Positions 50,024 through 62,800 are shown, numbered from the stretch's first letter. The stretch: 64,000 nt of DNA from Chaunax sp. Z400 (GCA_037577475.1 CM075184.1:30587094-30651093); one strand, 5' to 3'. The notes: a model not told the origin generated them from the sequence alone. Numbers and translations are program-made.

Positions 50024-53000
50024 TGCTTGCCCCCCTCTGCTGCAATATGAACCATTCCCATTCACTCTGACTGACCTCTCACAGGGTTCAAATGATCCTT
50101 TTTGGTTTGCCCAGAGTCTGAAACATGAAAACTCACCTGGCATAAAGTGGCCTTTGTATAGATGAAGGTGGGCAGCTGCAGGATGTGTCACATGATAGTG
50201 TTGGTGTAAATGTTATCCATAGTTTTGCATTTCTAAATAATCAAAATGACTTAAATTACCTTTGTATATTAAACTTCTTTTTTTTTTTGTGTCACTAATT
50301 TTTTGTGTCACTAATTTAATAAATGCATGCAGTGACGCACTTTAACTTATGGCAAAGCATTTGGTGATGGCAAAGCATTTGGCTATCTTACCCCAAGAGG
50401 GGTAAGATAGCGTTCAAGTGAATGTAATAAGAATTAGTTTCAAAGGGGAATGTTAACCTCACAGTTGAAAGGGGACTTTTTAAAAAAATCTTTCACATCC
50501 TGCTTAGAAACATTAATACGCTTGTGAAATTAATGTGGGAACAATGCAAGATCCTCATTGGTTCCCTTTTGGGGCAGTTTTGGAGCTTCCCCCGTCATGC
50601 TATTATGTCCTGTTCTCTTTGGTGCAACAGGCTTCTTTTTTCAGCCCCAATTCAAATACAAGAAGAGGTTTAAATGTTAACGATTGCGTCATTCCTTTCT
50701 GTCCTGCTAGGCAACACAACAGCTTCCCTGTCAGCATGTTTTATGTCCCGTACTAAGCAACAGTTATAACAAATGACAAAAGGGGAAAACTGGTTGTATA
50801 AGTGCCTCTGAAGTCAAAGCAAGTCGCTACAGATGCATCTAATTTAAAAAGCATCACAGTAAAATCTAATTTGAGAAGGATTTGTTAGTCGCAATGAAAA
50901 CATCCATGAGTCAATATGAGGGCAGCCAAAGGCAAAGCTTAAAAATGAAATAACAATATAAGTAATGAGAGAACAGAAATAACAATCACTGATGTGCTAT
51001 TTCATCGTTTGTCTGTAATGTTTGTTTCCATGCAGTGTTTATAACAATTGGTTTTATCATACAGGTCAAATGGTATGTCCTCTTATTTTTCAATTAATAA
51101 TGGATCATCATTCAATGATAGTGTGTGTCGATATAGTGTTGGTCTAATTAAACTGAATGTGTTTAAAGGGAGGCACCCTCATAATATTCATTGTCTACTG
51201 CATCTAAAGCAGAGTGAGATCCTTTTCTTTTATGTATTTGTGTAATTATCTTGTTTAATAGTCCATGTGTTGATCATTGTTACGAAACCTTTCTTAATTT
51301 AGATCATGTGGACTGTTACAGTAATAGGTGGGTATTTACACAGAAGCATAAAACAATCCAACATAAATATTTTTAGTTTAAATACACATTCTCTATTACA
51401 GTGAGCCAAAATTTGAAAGCATTAAATTAACGTTTTGGCAAGGGGAATGGTACAGTAGATTTTTTTTAAAGAAGAAAAAAAACACAACTGAAGCTTATTT
51501 TTACAAACCAAAATAATTGCATTTTTGTGTCACATTTAAATTATTTCAGTACACGTCATTGTAATAATATTGAATACACAGCGAGACTGAGTTTAATTTA
51601 AACAGAACTATGCTTGACTTAACATGCCATTGGAAAGTAACATAGCAGCCACTCCACTCAAGTACTTTGTTACACATAAAACCAGGGGGGGAAGACATTT
51701 TATAGGTGGGAAGACTTCAATATCTGTGGTTTTACTCACATTCTAAAATGTATAGAAATTATGTCATGTACTGGACTTCATTTAAGTGCAAGGGAACAGC
51801 AGTACTGAGGATCATTTAGTATGTAGGGGCTAAGTGATGCCATGTGCATCGGCTCTGGTTTCAGTCTGTCATTATAATTTTATAGCAGTAGAAATTATGT
51901 AATGAGATTGTATATAATTAAAATATGTAGTAAAATATTAATCCATTAAATTCATTAGGGTTCTCCCCGCTGCCAAATCCCACTTTGACCCCTGGTTGTG
52001 GGTCATACGTAATAGCAAAGTGAGGGCTACAGCACCAAAGAGACTGGAGGTGCTTCAGTGACAGAGCAGCCCAAATTCACAGTTTATGATATTTCACTGT
52101 GGGGGGTGGAAGCAACTGCTTTTAAATCAGTCCCTAAAACACAATCATTTGCTTCAGGGGGTAAAATAATGCACACATCTGTCTTGTCTTTATTTTCACT
52201 TAGTAAAAACATTTATTTGCCAGTGCAGCGGATAGCATTTAGAGAATTACTAACCAGACAGACAACTGACACATGTTGGGTATTAATCTGGGATTAATTA
52301 ACCTGTTTCAAAGGCTTTGGTAACATACTGAAGGCTTTCATACTTCAAGGTTTCAAACAAAGTGTAGCTATTCTTTGTTATGAACAGGTCCTTTATAGCC
52401 AGTACCAGCACACTAACCTGTTGTCTCTTTTCTATCTCCAGCTTCATCCGCATGCTCAGACACCTCAGCGTGTCTTGAAAAGTCTGTCTCAGGGTTTTCT
52501 CCATTAAGACCTTATGAAAGGCTCCCACCACACTGCCACATAGAAACACCACTGCATTGGACAGCAGCTACAGGAACAGACACAGTGGCAGACGTCAGAG
52601 CAAGACCCATGGTCCCAGGGGTTTATATATCATGCACTATAAAGCACGCTAGCTTTTAAAATAGCTGCATGTTTTATTTTTGTTGGTATGTTCAAATAAA
52701 AAAAATCATCTCCCACAGTGTTGGGATCATTGCAAAGTTATAGCGTCTATTTATTGTGAATATCATGTCTAAATTGTGGTCATTTTAGGAGCTAAACTTA
52801 ATGATAAAGAATATACAAAAATTAAAACTGCAGCTTCATAATGCAGATAACATATAAACATTTCAATAATATGATGCAATGGATTTTATCTGACTGTTTT
52901 TACCTGATTTGCAAGGTAAGGAGTGGATGCATCGCTGTAAATGGTGAGGCGCAGTGTGAGGACCATGATGTGGGACAGTGAGGAGATGACGCTCAGCACC

Positions 53001-54574
53001 ACAGCATACCACAACTGGAACGGCAGCATGGTGTACACGGTGAAGATGATGAAGAGGAAAAATGGCACCTGGAAACAGAAAGGTTCAATCATTTCAATCT
53101 GTTGTGTCAGCTAAATCAGACAAAACAAATAAATGCTGCCTTCGCTCACCCTTTTTTTTTTAGTCAGTGAATAACCTTAAAATTGTGGTCACACATAAGT
53201 TTAATGGTAGATTTAAAAAATATATCTGGCAAGCATATTTTTAAATGGCAAAAATGTATGCATATATTACTTTAGTATCTAATTATCGAAGAAACTTGAT
53301 CATCATCATAGAGGTACTTATGAACCTGTTGACCAAGAATACTGTGAAATGCACTGATAATTTGATTTGATTTATGTAGAATATTTAAATCTACTCATGT
53401 AGAAATCACCAGGATATTGCTATGATTTTTGCATCTAATGATTATTAAGCCTAGAGATGTAGACTTATGTATTTTATCAAGGGAAAATAAGACTAAGATA
53501 ATTATAGACAACCTTAGTGGCCATTCAAGTATAAATTTCTGACTTTTCAAGGATGCACCTTGAAGTCCCTGGAAGCACACAAGCGCTTTGCTGTGTAAAG
53601 CAATTTAAATGCCACAGTTTACGAGGTGTACCTGAATGCATCTGGCACAGGTTTGGAGAAAACCCACTATATAACTGACTACAGACTTATTATCAGCAAA
53701 TACAGTGCCGAATAGACGTACACAAAGGAATATCTGATCAACCAATAAAAGTTAGAGACAGGAAATAATTAAGAATCACAGATTAGATTTAATCAAAAAT
53801 GCGGGAATATTTCTAGATCTTCTTCACACGTGTTGTGAGTGATTTCTATGCAGACAGGTTTGCGTAAGCTGCGTTGATCATACTGTAAGTCACTTGCACG
53901 AATAATATAACTAAACCCTGCAAGGGGGTGAGGTTACCTGGTCCCAAGGCACGACAATGGGGCCACTGAAGATGAAGGTGTAGCCCATGGTGAGGTGTGT
54001 GGCCCATACAATCAGGCCCAGCAGACGCCTCCATCTCTGTGAGAGCATCTCTGTACACACCAGCACAAATACGGCCAGGAACACACACAGGCTGCCGCTC
54101 ACCACGCTCACAAAGGCACAGTGTTCCACTGCGCTCTGCTCCAGCAGCAAGGAAAAAACAGAAAAGCAAACACAGGTCTTCTTAATTTTTCATCATACGT
54201 CTTGCATTCAGTAGAACTCCTGATGAACATGTCATATTGTTTGTTGGCCAGTTTACATACATTTGCAGAGCATGCAGCTCATGCAATGGTATTTAATAAA
54301 GTCATATTAAAATTACAAGCAGTCTGCTTTAATAATGATCCATTACGGCCCTACTTTAATCAACACCTTTATGAGTTTCAAGAAAAAGCAAAATTGTGAG
54401 ACGAGATGTCCCTATTGATATTCAGCTGAAGACTTGAGGTTTAGGTAGGTGTTTTTCTTCACATTCGCATCTGTGTCAGGCACAATTATTTGCACATTTT
54501 TGTGCATGAATGTGCGTGAGGAAGCATGCTTGCATGTGTGTTGTGCATGTATACGCAACATGTATATGCAACAT

Positions 54575-54670
<96 letters not shown>

Positions 54671-57600
54671 TGAGGGAAAGCATGAGCGAAAACAAAGGGT
54701 TAAATGAGCACTCAAGAGTGAGACAGATGCACAAAGTCAGTGTTAATAGATCACTGCTCAGAGAAGGCCATCTCAGCATTGTATGTAGAGCTTTCTGGTT
54801 ACCATGGCAGCGTTAGCAAAGGCCAGATCTCAACTACAGCACTTTCTACTCCCTAAGTAGCTTTGAATCTTGACAAAACCTTTTTGTAGGTGGAACACAG
54901 CTGTGATGCTCCGAGCATGGCAATAAACACTGAAACAAATACACGTTTCTGTAGTATTTGCACGTTTTTCTTTTACTACCTTCACTTATGGCATTATTTT
55001 TATGATACACCATTGTTATCTTTACAATCTTTCAGTATTTATGCCTCAAGGTTCTCACTGTTTGAAAGCTTGCTTTCTATAGATTAACAGCAATATTTAC
55101 CCTGCATTGTGTAATGATAAATATATGGGTCCTATACAGTAGGTTTTTCCTGCAATATGTCTGCCAGTATGATATAATCCTGTCGTAACATCACCAGGGC
55201 AAAGTCCTGATAGCTTTAAACACTGAATTTATGTTAGGTATCATCACCAAACAGACACGTTTTTAATGTAAAAAGGTGAACATTATATTGTCTTGAAATA
55301 AGCTCCAAGGTAAAGAAAGCCCCAACTACCAGATCAAGTAAGAATTATAGACAACAAAGCTGCAGTAGCTCAAAAATAAAAAAGTGAAATAAGAGCCATG
55401 TATGGAGAAATATACATTACAGACCCATTGTTTTTAGATACAATGAAAAAACAGGCTGCTTGATGCCCTTCATCCAACAAATGCCTAAGATTGGTGCCAC
55501 GAGTGGCACTTGGAACATCCACTCAGCTCAGTTTTCCTCTCAGTACTGCTCTCCATCTGATGTCGATTGCAGTTATATAAGTTAACAATGACTTTCTGAC
55601 ACTGTTAGCCACCCCCTAACAGGCACCCTGCTCCTCCTTTGCATTTAACAACAGTGTTATACAAGCTCCATCCCAACATTTTTTCCTAACTCCTCTGTAC
55701 CCCTGGCAACTGTGTGTGTGTGGGACGACAGCTAAGAAGAAAGAGAAAATAAAGGAATAGAGGGAATGAATGATGGCACGTGAATTTTGAGTTTTTAAAT
55801 TTTTTAAAATTTAAGGGACACTGTAAGTGTTTATGAGCAAGAAACTAACTCAATGTGTCTGTATGCACATGTGCATATACAGGAGGGAAGGGCCCATTTC
55901 AAAGGACTATGTAAGAATGAAAGATCTTCATGCACAAGCACAATGACAAGAGAAAGGGAGTGAACCAGAGAGTCAGTAGCAACACAATAGAAGGAAGGTT
56001 GAAATGGTTTTTCCAACAGGGAAAATAATATAATGTCTTATGACAGAAGCTGTGTGCACTGACTGCTCTGTTACCAGCCATCATGCCAAAATCAACAGCA
56101 TGCTGTCTATCAGCCAAAGCCAATGAATACCTGCCTTTTCCTGTCACAGTCAGAGCTCCCATTATGCTCTCTACACTGTGACAGCTGCATTGTTTTAACC
56201 ATCATTTTCTGTCCTAGTCCTTCATTGAGTCATTTTCTTCTATTCAGTTTCCTAACAAAGCTTAAAAAAGGTGGTTTTGGTTAGATCAGCAGGGTAGTGT
56301 ATTCAGCAGGCACACTGTGCTTCAGGGAACTTGTGCTCAAGCCATCATGTCAGCAGGCGTTTCTTCTGTTGTTGAAGTATTTTTGTGCAAAACTGAAGCA
56401 GCATCAGCTCCAAGGCTACTGTTCTGTTGCTCACCTGGACTCTGTGCGCTCTGCGAAAAAGGTAGAGACAAATTCTCTGGCAGAGAAGCATCATAAGCAT
56501 TACTAATGTACCTGATGTTGTATGATAGATGCCTTTCTAGCCTGTCCTCTTTTCTAATTTATGGAAAGCAGCTGCATTATTTTGAGAGGTGTTTCTCTTT
56601 TCTTTTCTTTTTTTTTCTCCTTCCCATTTACACATGGAGGGCTGCCCAGACTATGAGAAACACTTCTGGATATTATGCAGACCAGTACATCATCATCACA
56701 AGGACCTCAATGCTAAAACATATGGCAAACTAATTAAATGAACACCTCTATAGAGAACCAAAGTCTGGGTTCTGAATTACAGAATTGTATAAATAATTTA
56801 GATCAGGCAGTATCTGGGTCCTGATCTTGTGCAGGAAAGGTCACAGTAAGGCTTGCAGGAACACATAATGGAACAGAGACATGTTAATTTTGATGTTATT
56901 TGTTAGACGTGTGTTGTTGTTTTTTTGTAATGACAAGTCAAATATTCAGCTGTGACAATGTTTTGTAGTCCTCTGCATCAGTTCATCTGCAAAACGGCAA
57001 CAAATTCTGCAAGGTCTTATTATTCTGTAATCAGAATCAGAATAAGAAAAGTTTTACATGTGCACATACAAGGAATTTGCACGTGTAATAACACGAGCTA
57101 GACCGATAAATTATTAAACGTTGGCTTATTACAAATACATCAGTATTGTGTGTGGTCAATAAGTGACAAGAAATTGTGGCACAGAAATTTAGAAACAGTA
57201 TCTCCATTACATTGCTGCTCCACCAGAGAACACTGATTAACTGATGCAGTATGAATTATGTGTATAGCAAGGGCACAAAAATTCAAGCCACCAGCTGTTT
57301 ATACTGTATTAAAGTGGTTACATAAAATATCCCAGACTTTTTCCAGAGAAATCATCACATTTTCCAGCTTTAAAAAGGTGCAATTAGAAATGCTTAATGT
57401 CTCTGCATAATTCATGCACAGGAGTTCACAAGAACAATCGCTGACTGATCGTTCTGCTGCCTCAATGGCTGTGAATTAGTTGGGTAATGTTACGCACATC
57501 CACTGTCTAATCTTTTTTCCATTTATTAATATAAACCTTATGTTTATCAGTGGCTCATAGGCAAATAAGTACATTTTTGACTCTGTATTAATTAAGGCAC

Positions 57601-57852
57601 TCCATCATTCTAATATGGCAAATGACTAAAATATCGAAATAAACATTTCTATTAGTTTTCGACAAACATGACAAAGTGAAGACTCACCAGTTGAAGGGCA
57701 AAGAAGATGATGAGGAGGATTCCACAGGCGAGCATGGAGAGGCCCAGCAGGAGCACCAGCGGCTGATACTGGCTGATGCAAGAGAATTTGCGGTATAGTG
57801 CCTCATTTTTCAGCTCCTGGTCATTCAGCAGGTACTTCCCCTTCGCTGGCAT
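32293..57852 (-). CDS. adcy7: Membrane adenylyl cyclase type 7, frame broken in exon 14
   Basis: Makes cAMP from ATP at the plasma membrane; AC2/4/7 subgroup. Coding exons 5'->3' on the - strand: 57852-57688, 54135-53938, 53068-52904, 52567-52418, 49366-49206, 46813-46702, 46322-46195, 45675-45517, 45045-44913, 44630-44442, 44001-43958, 41640-41581, 40655-40578, 39657-39586, 39471-39374, 39215-39131, 38144-38007, 37823-37716, 37311-37115, 36970-36859, 36728-36570, 36329-36183, 35017-34910, 34740-34626, 32964-32840, 32439-32293. An in-frame TGA at 57858-57856 fixes the start MPAKGKYLLN, close to human ADCY7 MPAKGRYFLN. Layout: six membrane helices, C1a, C1b, six helices, C2. Metal-binding Asp are about residues 285 (YADIVGF) and 329 (LGDCYYC). 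The PFAHL motif linked to G-beta-gamma regulation is present. All phases chain except exon 14, which has two extra bases; the sum is 3353 nt. ADCY2 or ADCY4 are alternatives, but N-terminus and synteny favour ADCY7. The exon 2 acceptor could be three bases upstream. Confidence 0.93.
36859..39471 (-). other. adcy7: adcy7 exons 15-20: membrane block M2
   Basis: Residues about 605-850 in the intended frame. Helices: VGCATFIFLCIFLVQMF (exon 15), SFGVLACVLLLILAICF (16), TITTVVITVLAVFNL (17), VYCCILSLIACGVFL and VLFLALASASYYTIIL (19), SCIYITLFLVTMLII (20). Exon 18 encodes the outer loop with a PTNYSHEE sequon (Asn about 732), the position where membrane cyclases are usually N-glycosylated. Confidence 0.87.
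37582..37607. repeat. 11-bp inverted repeat in adcy7 intron 18
   Basis: Perfect arms AACCGTTGTAT and ATACAACGGTT with a four-base loop (TTAC). Inside an intron; no known function. Confidence 0.8.
39599..39602 (-). other. adcy7: Frame-breaking GA doublet in adcy7 exon 14
   Basis: On the - strand the exon reads AAGAAAGAGATTTGG. Upstream the frame gives KQWSNSEESSSLAPWFPKK; two bases out of frame, the rest gives DLEKQ, which joins in phase to YRSLDLPMFKHY of exon 15 and matches ADCY2 VLEKEYRATALPAFKYY. One GA unit is therefore in excess. As written, translation would stop at TGA 39165-39163 in exon 16, after about 654 residues. Confidence 0.85.
40020..40245. repeat. GCTAACATTTG dispersed repeat, copy 2 (adcy7 intron 13)
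   Basis: CACCATGCTAACATTTGATA, TAATAAACACAAGGTACACC and TGAGGCCGATGGAATTATGG correspond to blocks at 14225-14420 and resemble a repeat frequent in spiny-rayed fish. Not coding. Confidence 0.6.
41581..41640 (-). other. adcy7: adcy7 exon 12: candidate cassette exon
   Basis: Acceptor GCCCTGACAG, donor TATAA|GTGAGT. With the flanking bases it reads SLDESLEEPFSLPTHPFSSY, rich in Ser, Glu and Pro. It fits the phase of both neighbours exactly. I do not recall an equivalent segment in mammalian ADCY7. Confidence 0.6.
43707..43734. repeat. (CTAA)7 microsatellite in adcy7 intron 11
   Basis: Seven uninterrupted CTAA/ACTA units. Confidence 0.9.
44913..49366 (-). other. adcy7: adcy7 exons 5-9: catalytic domain C1a
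   Basis: Residues about 227-457. Visible family blocks: ENLLQSVLPVYISMKMK, NNFHSLYVKRHENVSILYAD, FTQLASDCSPKELV, LNELFGKFDQIAKENECMRI, KILGDCYYCVSGLP, HAKNCVKMGLDMCEAI, DINMRVGVHSGNVLCGVIGL, KWQFDVWSHDVTLANHME, RVHITEATLKHL and LNVRTYLVIDPR. Both metal-binding Asp and the surrounding glycine turns are intact. Confidence 0.92.
49963..50019. repeat. (GT)n-(GA)n compound microsatellite in adcy7 intron 4
   Basis: A GT-rich tract to 49989 runs directly into (GA)n to 50019. Confidence 0.9.
50382..50411. repeat. 13-bp perfect hairpin in adcy7 intron 4
   Basis: Arms GCTATCTTACCCC (50382-50394) and GGGGTAAGATAGC (50399-50411) with loop AAGA. Directly upstream, GGCAAAGCATTTGG is present twice, 16-17 bases apart. 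The arms are too short for a microRNA precursor. Confidence 0.85.
52418..57852 (-). other. adcy7: adcy7 exons 1-4: N-terminus and membrane block M1
   Basis: Residues 1-226: a short cytosolic N-terminus, then hydrophobic segments including PLVLLLGLSMLACGILLIIF (exon 1), CVFLAVFVLVC and GLIVWATHLTMGYTFIF (exon 2), FFLFIIFTVYTMLPF and AVVLSVISSLSHIMVL (exon 3), LLSNAVVFLCGSVVGAF (exon 4). Exon 4 ends in the helix KLEIEKRQQ that leads into C1a. Intron 1 is the longest that I can delimit, about 3.55 kb. Confidence 0.85.
54579..54664. repeat. (AG)43 microsatellite in adcy7 intron 1
   Basis: 86 uninterrupted bases of AG, the longest simple repeat in the window. On the transcribed strand of adcy7 it is a (CT)n tract. 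Proteins of alternating Arg-Glu or Ser-Leu read across it are artefacts. Confidence 0.97.
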
Positions 57853-59558
57853 GGCTCACACTTCTTACAGAGGCATATCAAGGAGCCCCAGAGAGCAGGA
57901 GTGTTTGTCTCTGCAACTTTTGTGTGTGTGTGTGGGGGGGGCCAGAAGTTAAAGAAGAAGTCCACAGTTGTAGATCTGTTTGGGTCGCCTCACTAGCTCA
58001 TGATGCTCATGATGCTCAAGTGAAATTTGTGTTTTCCCGTCGGTGCAGCATCCTGAATGCTGTTGTTGCTTCCCTCACAGCTTCATTGTGGTTCTCTCCA
58101 CTAATCGTCCTCTGTGTGTCTCTCTGATTCTCTGCCCTTCACTAGTTCTTTTGAGTCTTCTATCCTCTGTCTGGTGCTGGCAGGCAGAGCCGCTTCATCC
58201 TTTGCCAGCTACTGTGTTGCTCCCTTTAGTGGGTTTGAGTAATAAGCCCAGGGCTCAGAGAGAGACAGACAGGGAGGGAAGGGGAGTTTAAGAAAGGGGA
58301 GGAGGAGAGAGATAGGGAGAAAGAGCAGGAGGAAAACCGGAGCTGGTGAAGGCAGCAACAAAGGTCATCAGCGATCCCACCAGGTTTTGGAATGTAACGC
58401 AGCGGTGATGTCGGAAGCTCCACTCCTTAGAGGAACATGCAGAAAAAACACAAACACTTAATCACACACACATATAACAAACACTCGGCAAGAATGAGAA
58501 TCAAACCAACATTTTATTATAATACTGCCAACATTTGGCTTCACTGGTCTTAAAGAGAACATGGCTATAACTTCTGAAAAAGGCAGAATGTATCCAGGAG
58601 CTTAATGTAACTGGGAATAGTGCAAGAGTAAGACATAAATATCCAGATCCCTGAATGAAGATGTGCCTGAACACAATTTCCACAATCAATAAAGTCCATG
58701 TTTATCTCAGGGTTCTGGTTCATAGAAAACAGTGCCAATAGGAGCAGTCACTTTGGAGGCATTTCTTAACATTGTGGATTGAACATCAGCCACAAATCAC
58801 TTTATTCTCATCCCGCTGGACTAAGAAACAATACAGGTGAACTGCTGAGAGACAACAGGCAAAGAAGCCAAAGAAAGGCACACCTGAGATTTTTCCATGT
58901 GCATAAATGCAAACCATAGCTGTATGCATCATTGCCTGTAAATTGGAAAACAATGATCTGTGATCATCTGCTCTTCATTTTGACACTGGACAACACTGGA
59001 TGTTGGAGGAAGATTGATTTCTAAACAATCTGAGCGTCTCTGAGTTACATCTATCATCAAAAATTAAATGTAAACATAAAATGAAACCCACCCCAATAAG
59101 AGCCATTTATCCTCTCTCTGTGTAAAAACAATGTGTTTGCTTGCCAAGTGAGGGACCACGTCATGTTTACATTAAAGAGTCTGAGAAAAGATGCCTAAGC
59201 AGGCTCTGTCAAAGCACACAGAGTAATTCTTCAAACAATCCGAACCCCTTTTGCCCGAGCTGCAAGCAGAACTAATAACCACAACATGCAGACCATAAAC
59301 ATCATAGTCTCACAGGAGAGGCAGGGGCAGTAAGGGCTGGGTTATGATGATAAATAAAATTTACCGAAAATGCTGAGATTATAAAATTCGATTGCTCAAA
59401 ACCTACAGAGGGGAGAATTCAGAGGTGGCTGTGCAGTTATAGCCAATAAGAGCTCCATCTCATGATTTAGCTGAGAAGAGGAAACACTGACTTCAAGCTC
59501 AAAGGAAACAGTGTGAACTTCGCACCGCTGTCGATAGAAACCTTATTTCCCATCACTG

Positions 59559-59564
<6 letters not shown>

Positions 59565-59592
<28 letters not shown>

Positions 59593-59667
59593 AAGGCACT
59601 GCTTCGTGTTTGTCGCTCACATAGCAACAGCGACAGATGCTACGTGCCATAAAAAGAGGAAAAGGAC

Positions 59668-59698
<31 letters not shown>
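59565..59698. repeat. (GT)n and (AC)n pair, self-complementary
   Basis: (GT)n at 59565-59592 and (AC)n at 59669-59698 are reverse complements of each other, separated by about 76 bases, so the pair can fold into a long hairpin. Confidence 0.9.
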
Positions 59699-59700
<2 letters not shown>

Positions 59701-59832
59701 CTTGCATTGTGTGTGTAAGTGAAGAATCAGCTCCAATGCTTCCATCTTGCAGTGATAAAATGCATTGTCACAGTAAGCAGTGTCACGACTAACCCACTAG
59801 CAGTTTGAAACAACTTTTCTTTTCCTTTCATC

Positions 59833-59860
<28 letters not shown>
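59833..59860. repeat. (CTG)9 trinucleotide repeat
   Basis: Nine perfect CTG units (CAG on the - strand, which is the adcy7 strand), about 2 kb upstream of the adcy7 start codon. Could lie in an unseen 5' UTR exon. The poly-Ala reading is an artefact. Confidence 0.9.
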
Positions 59861-59863
<3 letters not shown>

Positions 59864-62800
59864 AGAACAGCATCGGCAACACCGGCGGTCTGAGGGCAGC
59901 GAGGGCAAGATGGAGAGCAGGAGGTAAAGCAAAGCACAAGGAGCACTAGTCGGGGTTTGTGCCCTCCTCTTGCATCACTAAGAACCAACTGACCTGTAGG
60001 AGGAGGACCCTGAGTAGATGTTGTTTACTTGCTGTTAACACTGGGGGAATCATTTACTAAACACACCCATAAAATACAGGGTCTAGATCTTAAACCTGTA
60101 AATGACTATATGCAGCGCAGATCAAATAAGTTTGGATAAAAGGCGCTCATTAGACAGTCCAAGACATTAAGCAAGGCAGGTCCAGAGCCTTAATGAAGGC
60201 AGTGGCAACCCCTGAAAGCAAAGCATAAGCAATACAACTGTTAAGTTCCAGAGATACTTATCAATGGACAACAGGATGGTGCCTCTCCTGTCTGCTAATC
60301 TACCCGCCTGCTTTAAAGAATTGCCATGTCATTCAGTGTAAAAGCTCTCACGCAAGTATTCACATGGAAACCCATGTTCCAATGAACACATTTCTGGATT
60401 TGCATCATTTTTTTTTGCACACTAATACACCAGGAAGTGACATGTGTGAACACGACCAGGAACACAACCTGAAGTGAAATCGCAGATTTCAAAAATCCTA
60501 CATTGAAGCAAGTATGCTTCTAACCTACACTGCTCTTCTTTTTTTTTTAACTCAATGATTACAACAAGGGGGGTGAAACAGTAAATGTTAGATGACTCAG
60601 GGGGCCGCAGCATTCAAAGAGTTCGTCTATTCTTTAGACAGACATTTAACTCCCGTTTAAAAGATGCAGAATCTCCCGGCCCAGATGGTGCCTTTTAATG
60701 CCCCAACTCTATGGCACAAAAACAAGCACCTTGTCATCTGTGGTTGTGCTGTAGCACCGAGCTGGGAGAACAGCGAGACAGGGATGTACGACTCAATAAA
60801 GTTTCATCAAGCGTGAATAAATAGCTGAAACTGCAACAGAGGGAATGACATAGGAACACTGTCCACTGGTGTCACTGAATCTAAAAACAGCATCCGTACT
60901 AAACCATCTAAAGTCACTGTGTGCCTGCTGCTGAGAACTTGCTAAGATTATAAATCTTAGATCTGGAAACATGAGATTAATCATCTTGTTTTAAAAGTTA
61001 TTTACTGATTTTAACATGGTCTACTTATTTTTAGACTGCACCTGCTAAATTTAAGATTTCTTGCCTAGTAAATTATCTAGTAATTTTTTTTATTAACTAG
61101 TAATAATCTTAGCTATTTGTTCTCAAATCCAGTGGTTATTTCTTATATTTTAGCTACTCCTTTTTGCAGTGTGTCTCTGTGTGTGTGTTTTCTCTAGACA
61201 GCTTCAGAAAAAACAAAAACAAAAAAAACTGCAACTCCGGAGTGTATAAAAATACAAATAGATTTGAGTATTGTGATATCATGTTTACTGTACCGATTCT
61301 TGGAAAAAAATCATATCCATTTTAAATTGGTAGTAGACATGTAAAGATCTGAGGCACTGGTTCATTTTATGTTGCGTTTAAAGCCACGATCACTAGATTG
61401 AAGTGTTGTATTCTACTTCAGCCTTTGGACTCTTCAATTTCAATGTCAACTGAGACAAAGAGAAGTAAGCACATATTGTTATTGTAAGCACAATACCTAG
61501 TAAAGAATATATCAAGTTGCTTACAGCACCATAAATGATGCATATATATCCTATCGCCACATTCTTGCTAACAAACAGTCCTAATGTGACGTGATGTAAC
61601 GAGATGGTGACAAACTTTCTGCTGTTTTGGCTGCATACGGATATCAGAGTTGACATAAATTATTGAATGAGGTTAATTTCAAGAAAGTATGTAAACATTA
61701 ACACTGGAAATTTAAAAGTCTGGTCAGATACTCGCCTAGCCTACAAACAATTCAAAGCTTTTTCAAAGATAATAAAACTTTCTTAAGCAAATCACTCTGA
61801 TTTTATGGCTTTCTTTGTGCTGGCATTCAATAAGCTCGGACACAAAAAAAAAAAAGGAACAAAGAGTGACCTCTGTAAAAGGAAAAACAGCGAATCACAT
61901 AACAGATCCAGGGTTAAAGACGATGCAATTGAAGTTCAGCTGGAACCAGGCTCGCAGACATCAGCTGTAGAGCTGGCTTGTTTGGGTCAAATGTAAAAGG
62001 AGCACAGAAATATGCCTTTTTGTCTCTTACTCATCCCTTCATACAGCCAGATTTAATTTACTGAAAGACTGTTCAATCAGCTTTGAGCCTTTTCATATGA
62101 GACAGGTTAATCTCTGGCTGTCATCTTAGCAAAGCCTCTATTCTGCACAGTCTACTTTATTTGGCCAGATAAATGTCAATATCATTAAATCACTCGTCTG
62201 TCCGTAGTTAAGACTCTTACTCAACAAGCCAGGGATTGTCCAGCCCAGAATTTAACCCAGTTTATACGTCAAGAACTTATATGAGGGGAATAACAGAGCA
62301 GCATGACCTTTTTAAATTAAACGTGCAGTTAGTCATCAGCACTGTCTGCATGGTTTGATTCTTAATGGCTCCGGCAATTTAAAAAATGGTTTAATTTAAT
62401 GATTTAACTGAGGAACCAATGAAGCAACTGCAGTAAATGATGACGAAAAGATGATGCAGCAGGTCTGGAATTTTATATGACAGATTTTAATACTTGGCAT
62501 GTTATAATTTCCTAGTGTTATTTTCAATATGTTAATATATTTATGTTAACATGTTGTCAATATGTTTTGACCCTGACAATTCAATACTGGGTTTGGGGGG
62601 GGGGGGGATACTCCCTGTATAATCTTGCAGAAGCTTGTTCATACACAGAGCTTTTCCATAAACAGATGACTGATGTATGCACAGAAATGCACGAGACAGA
62701 TTAGATTAGGCCTTCTGTCCTTTCCCATCTCCCCTCCCCTCCTCCCAGTACTCTCTACTGGTATTGAATTAACCGCATTCACCAGAAGGAGTTGCTGAAA

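Noticed and set aside
54476..54779. Ser-Leu and Arg-Glu repeat proteins
   Set aside because: They are translations of the (AG)43 microsatellite in an adcy7 intron.
32293..57852. adcy2 or adcy4 instead of adcy7
   Set aside because: Catalytic and PFAHL blocks are shared by the subgroup, but the MPAKGKYLLN start and the convergent brd7 neighbour favour type 7.
59901..59926. ATG in good context followed by GAG|GTAAAG, resembling a first coding exon
   Set aside because: Only about five codons, no partner exon on the + strand, and such patterns are frequent by chance.
59727..59988. Poly-Ala or poly-Ser protein
   Set aside because: Translation of the (CTG)9 repeat; no splice or family support.
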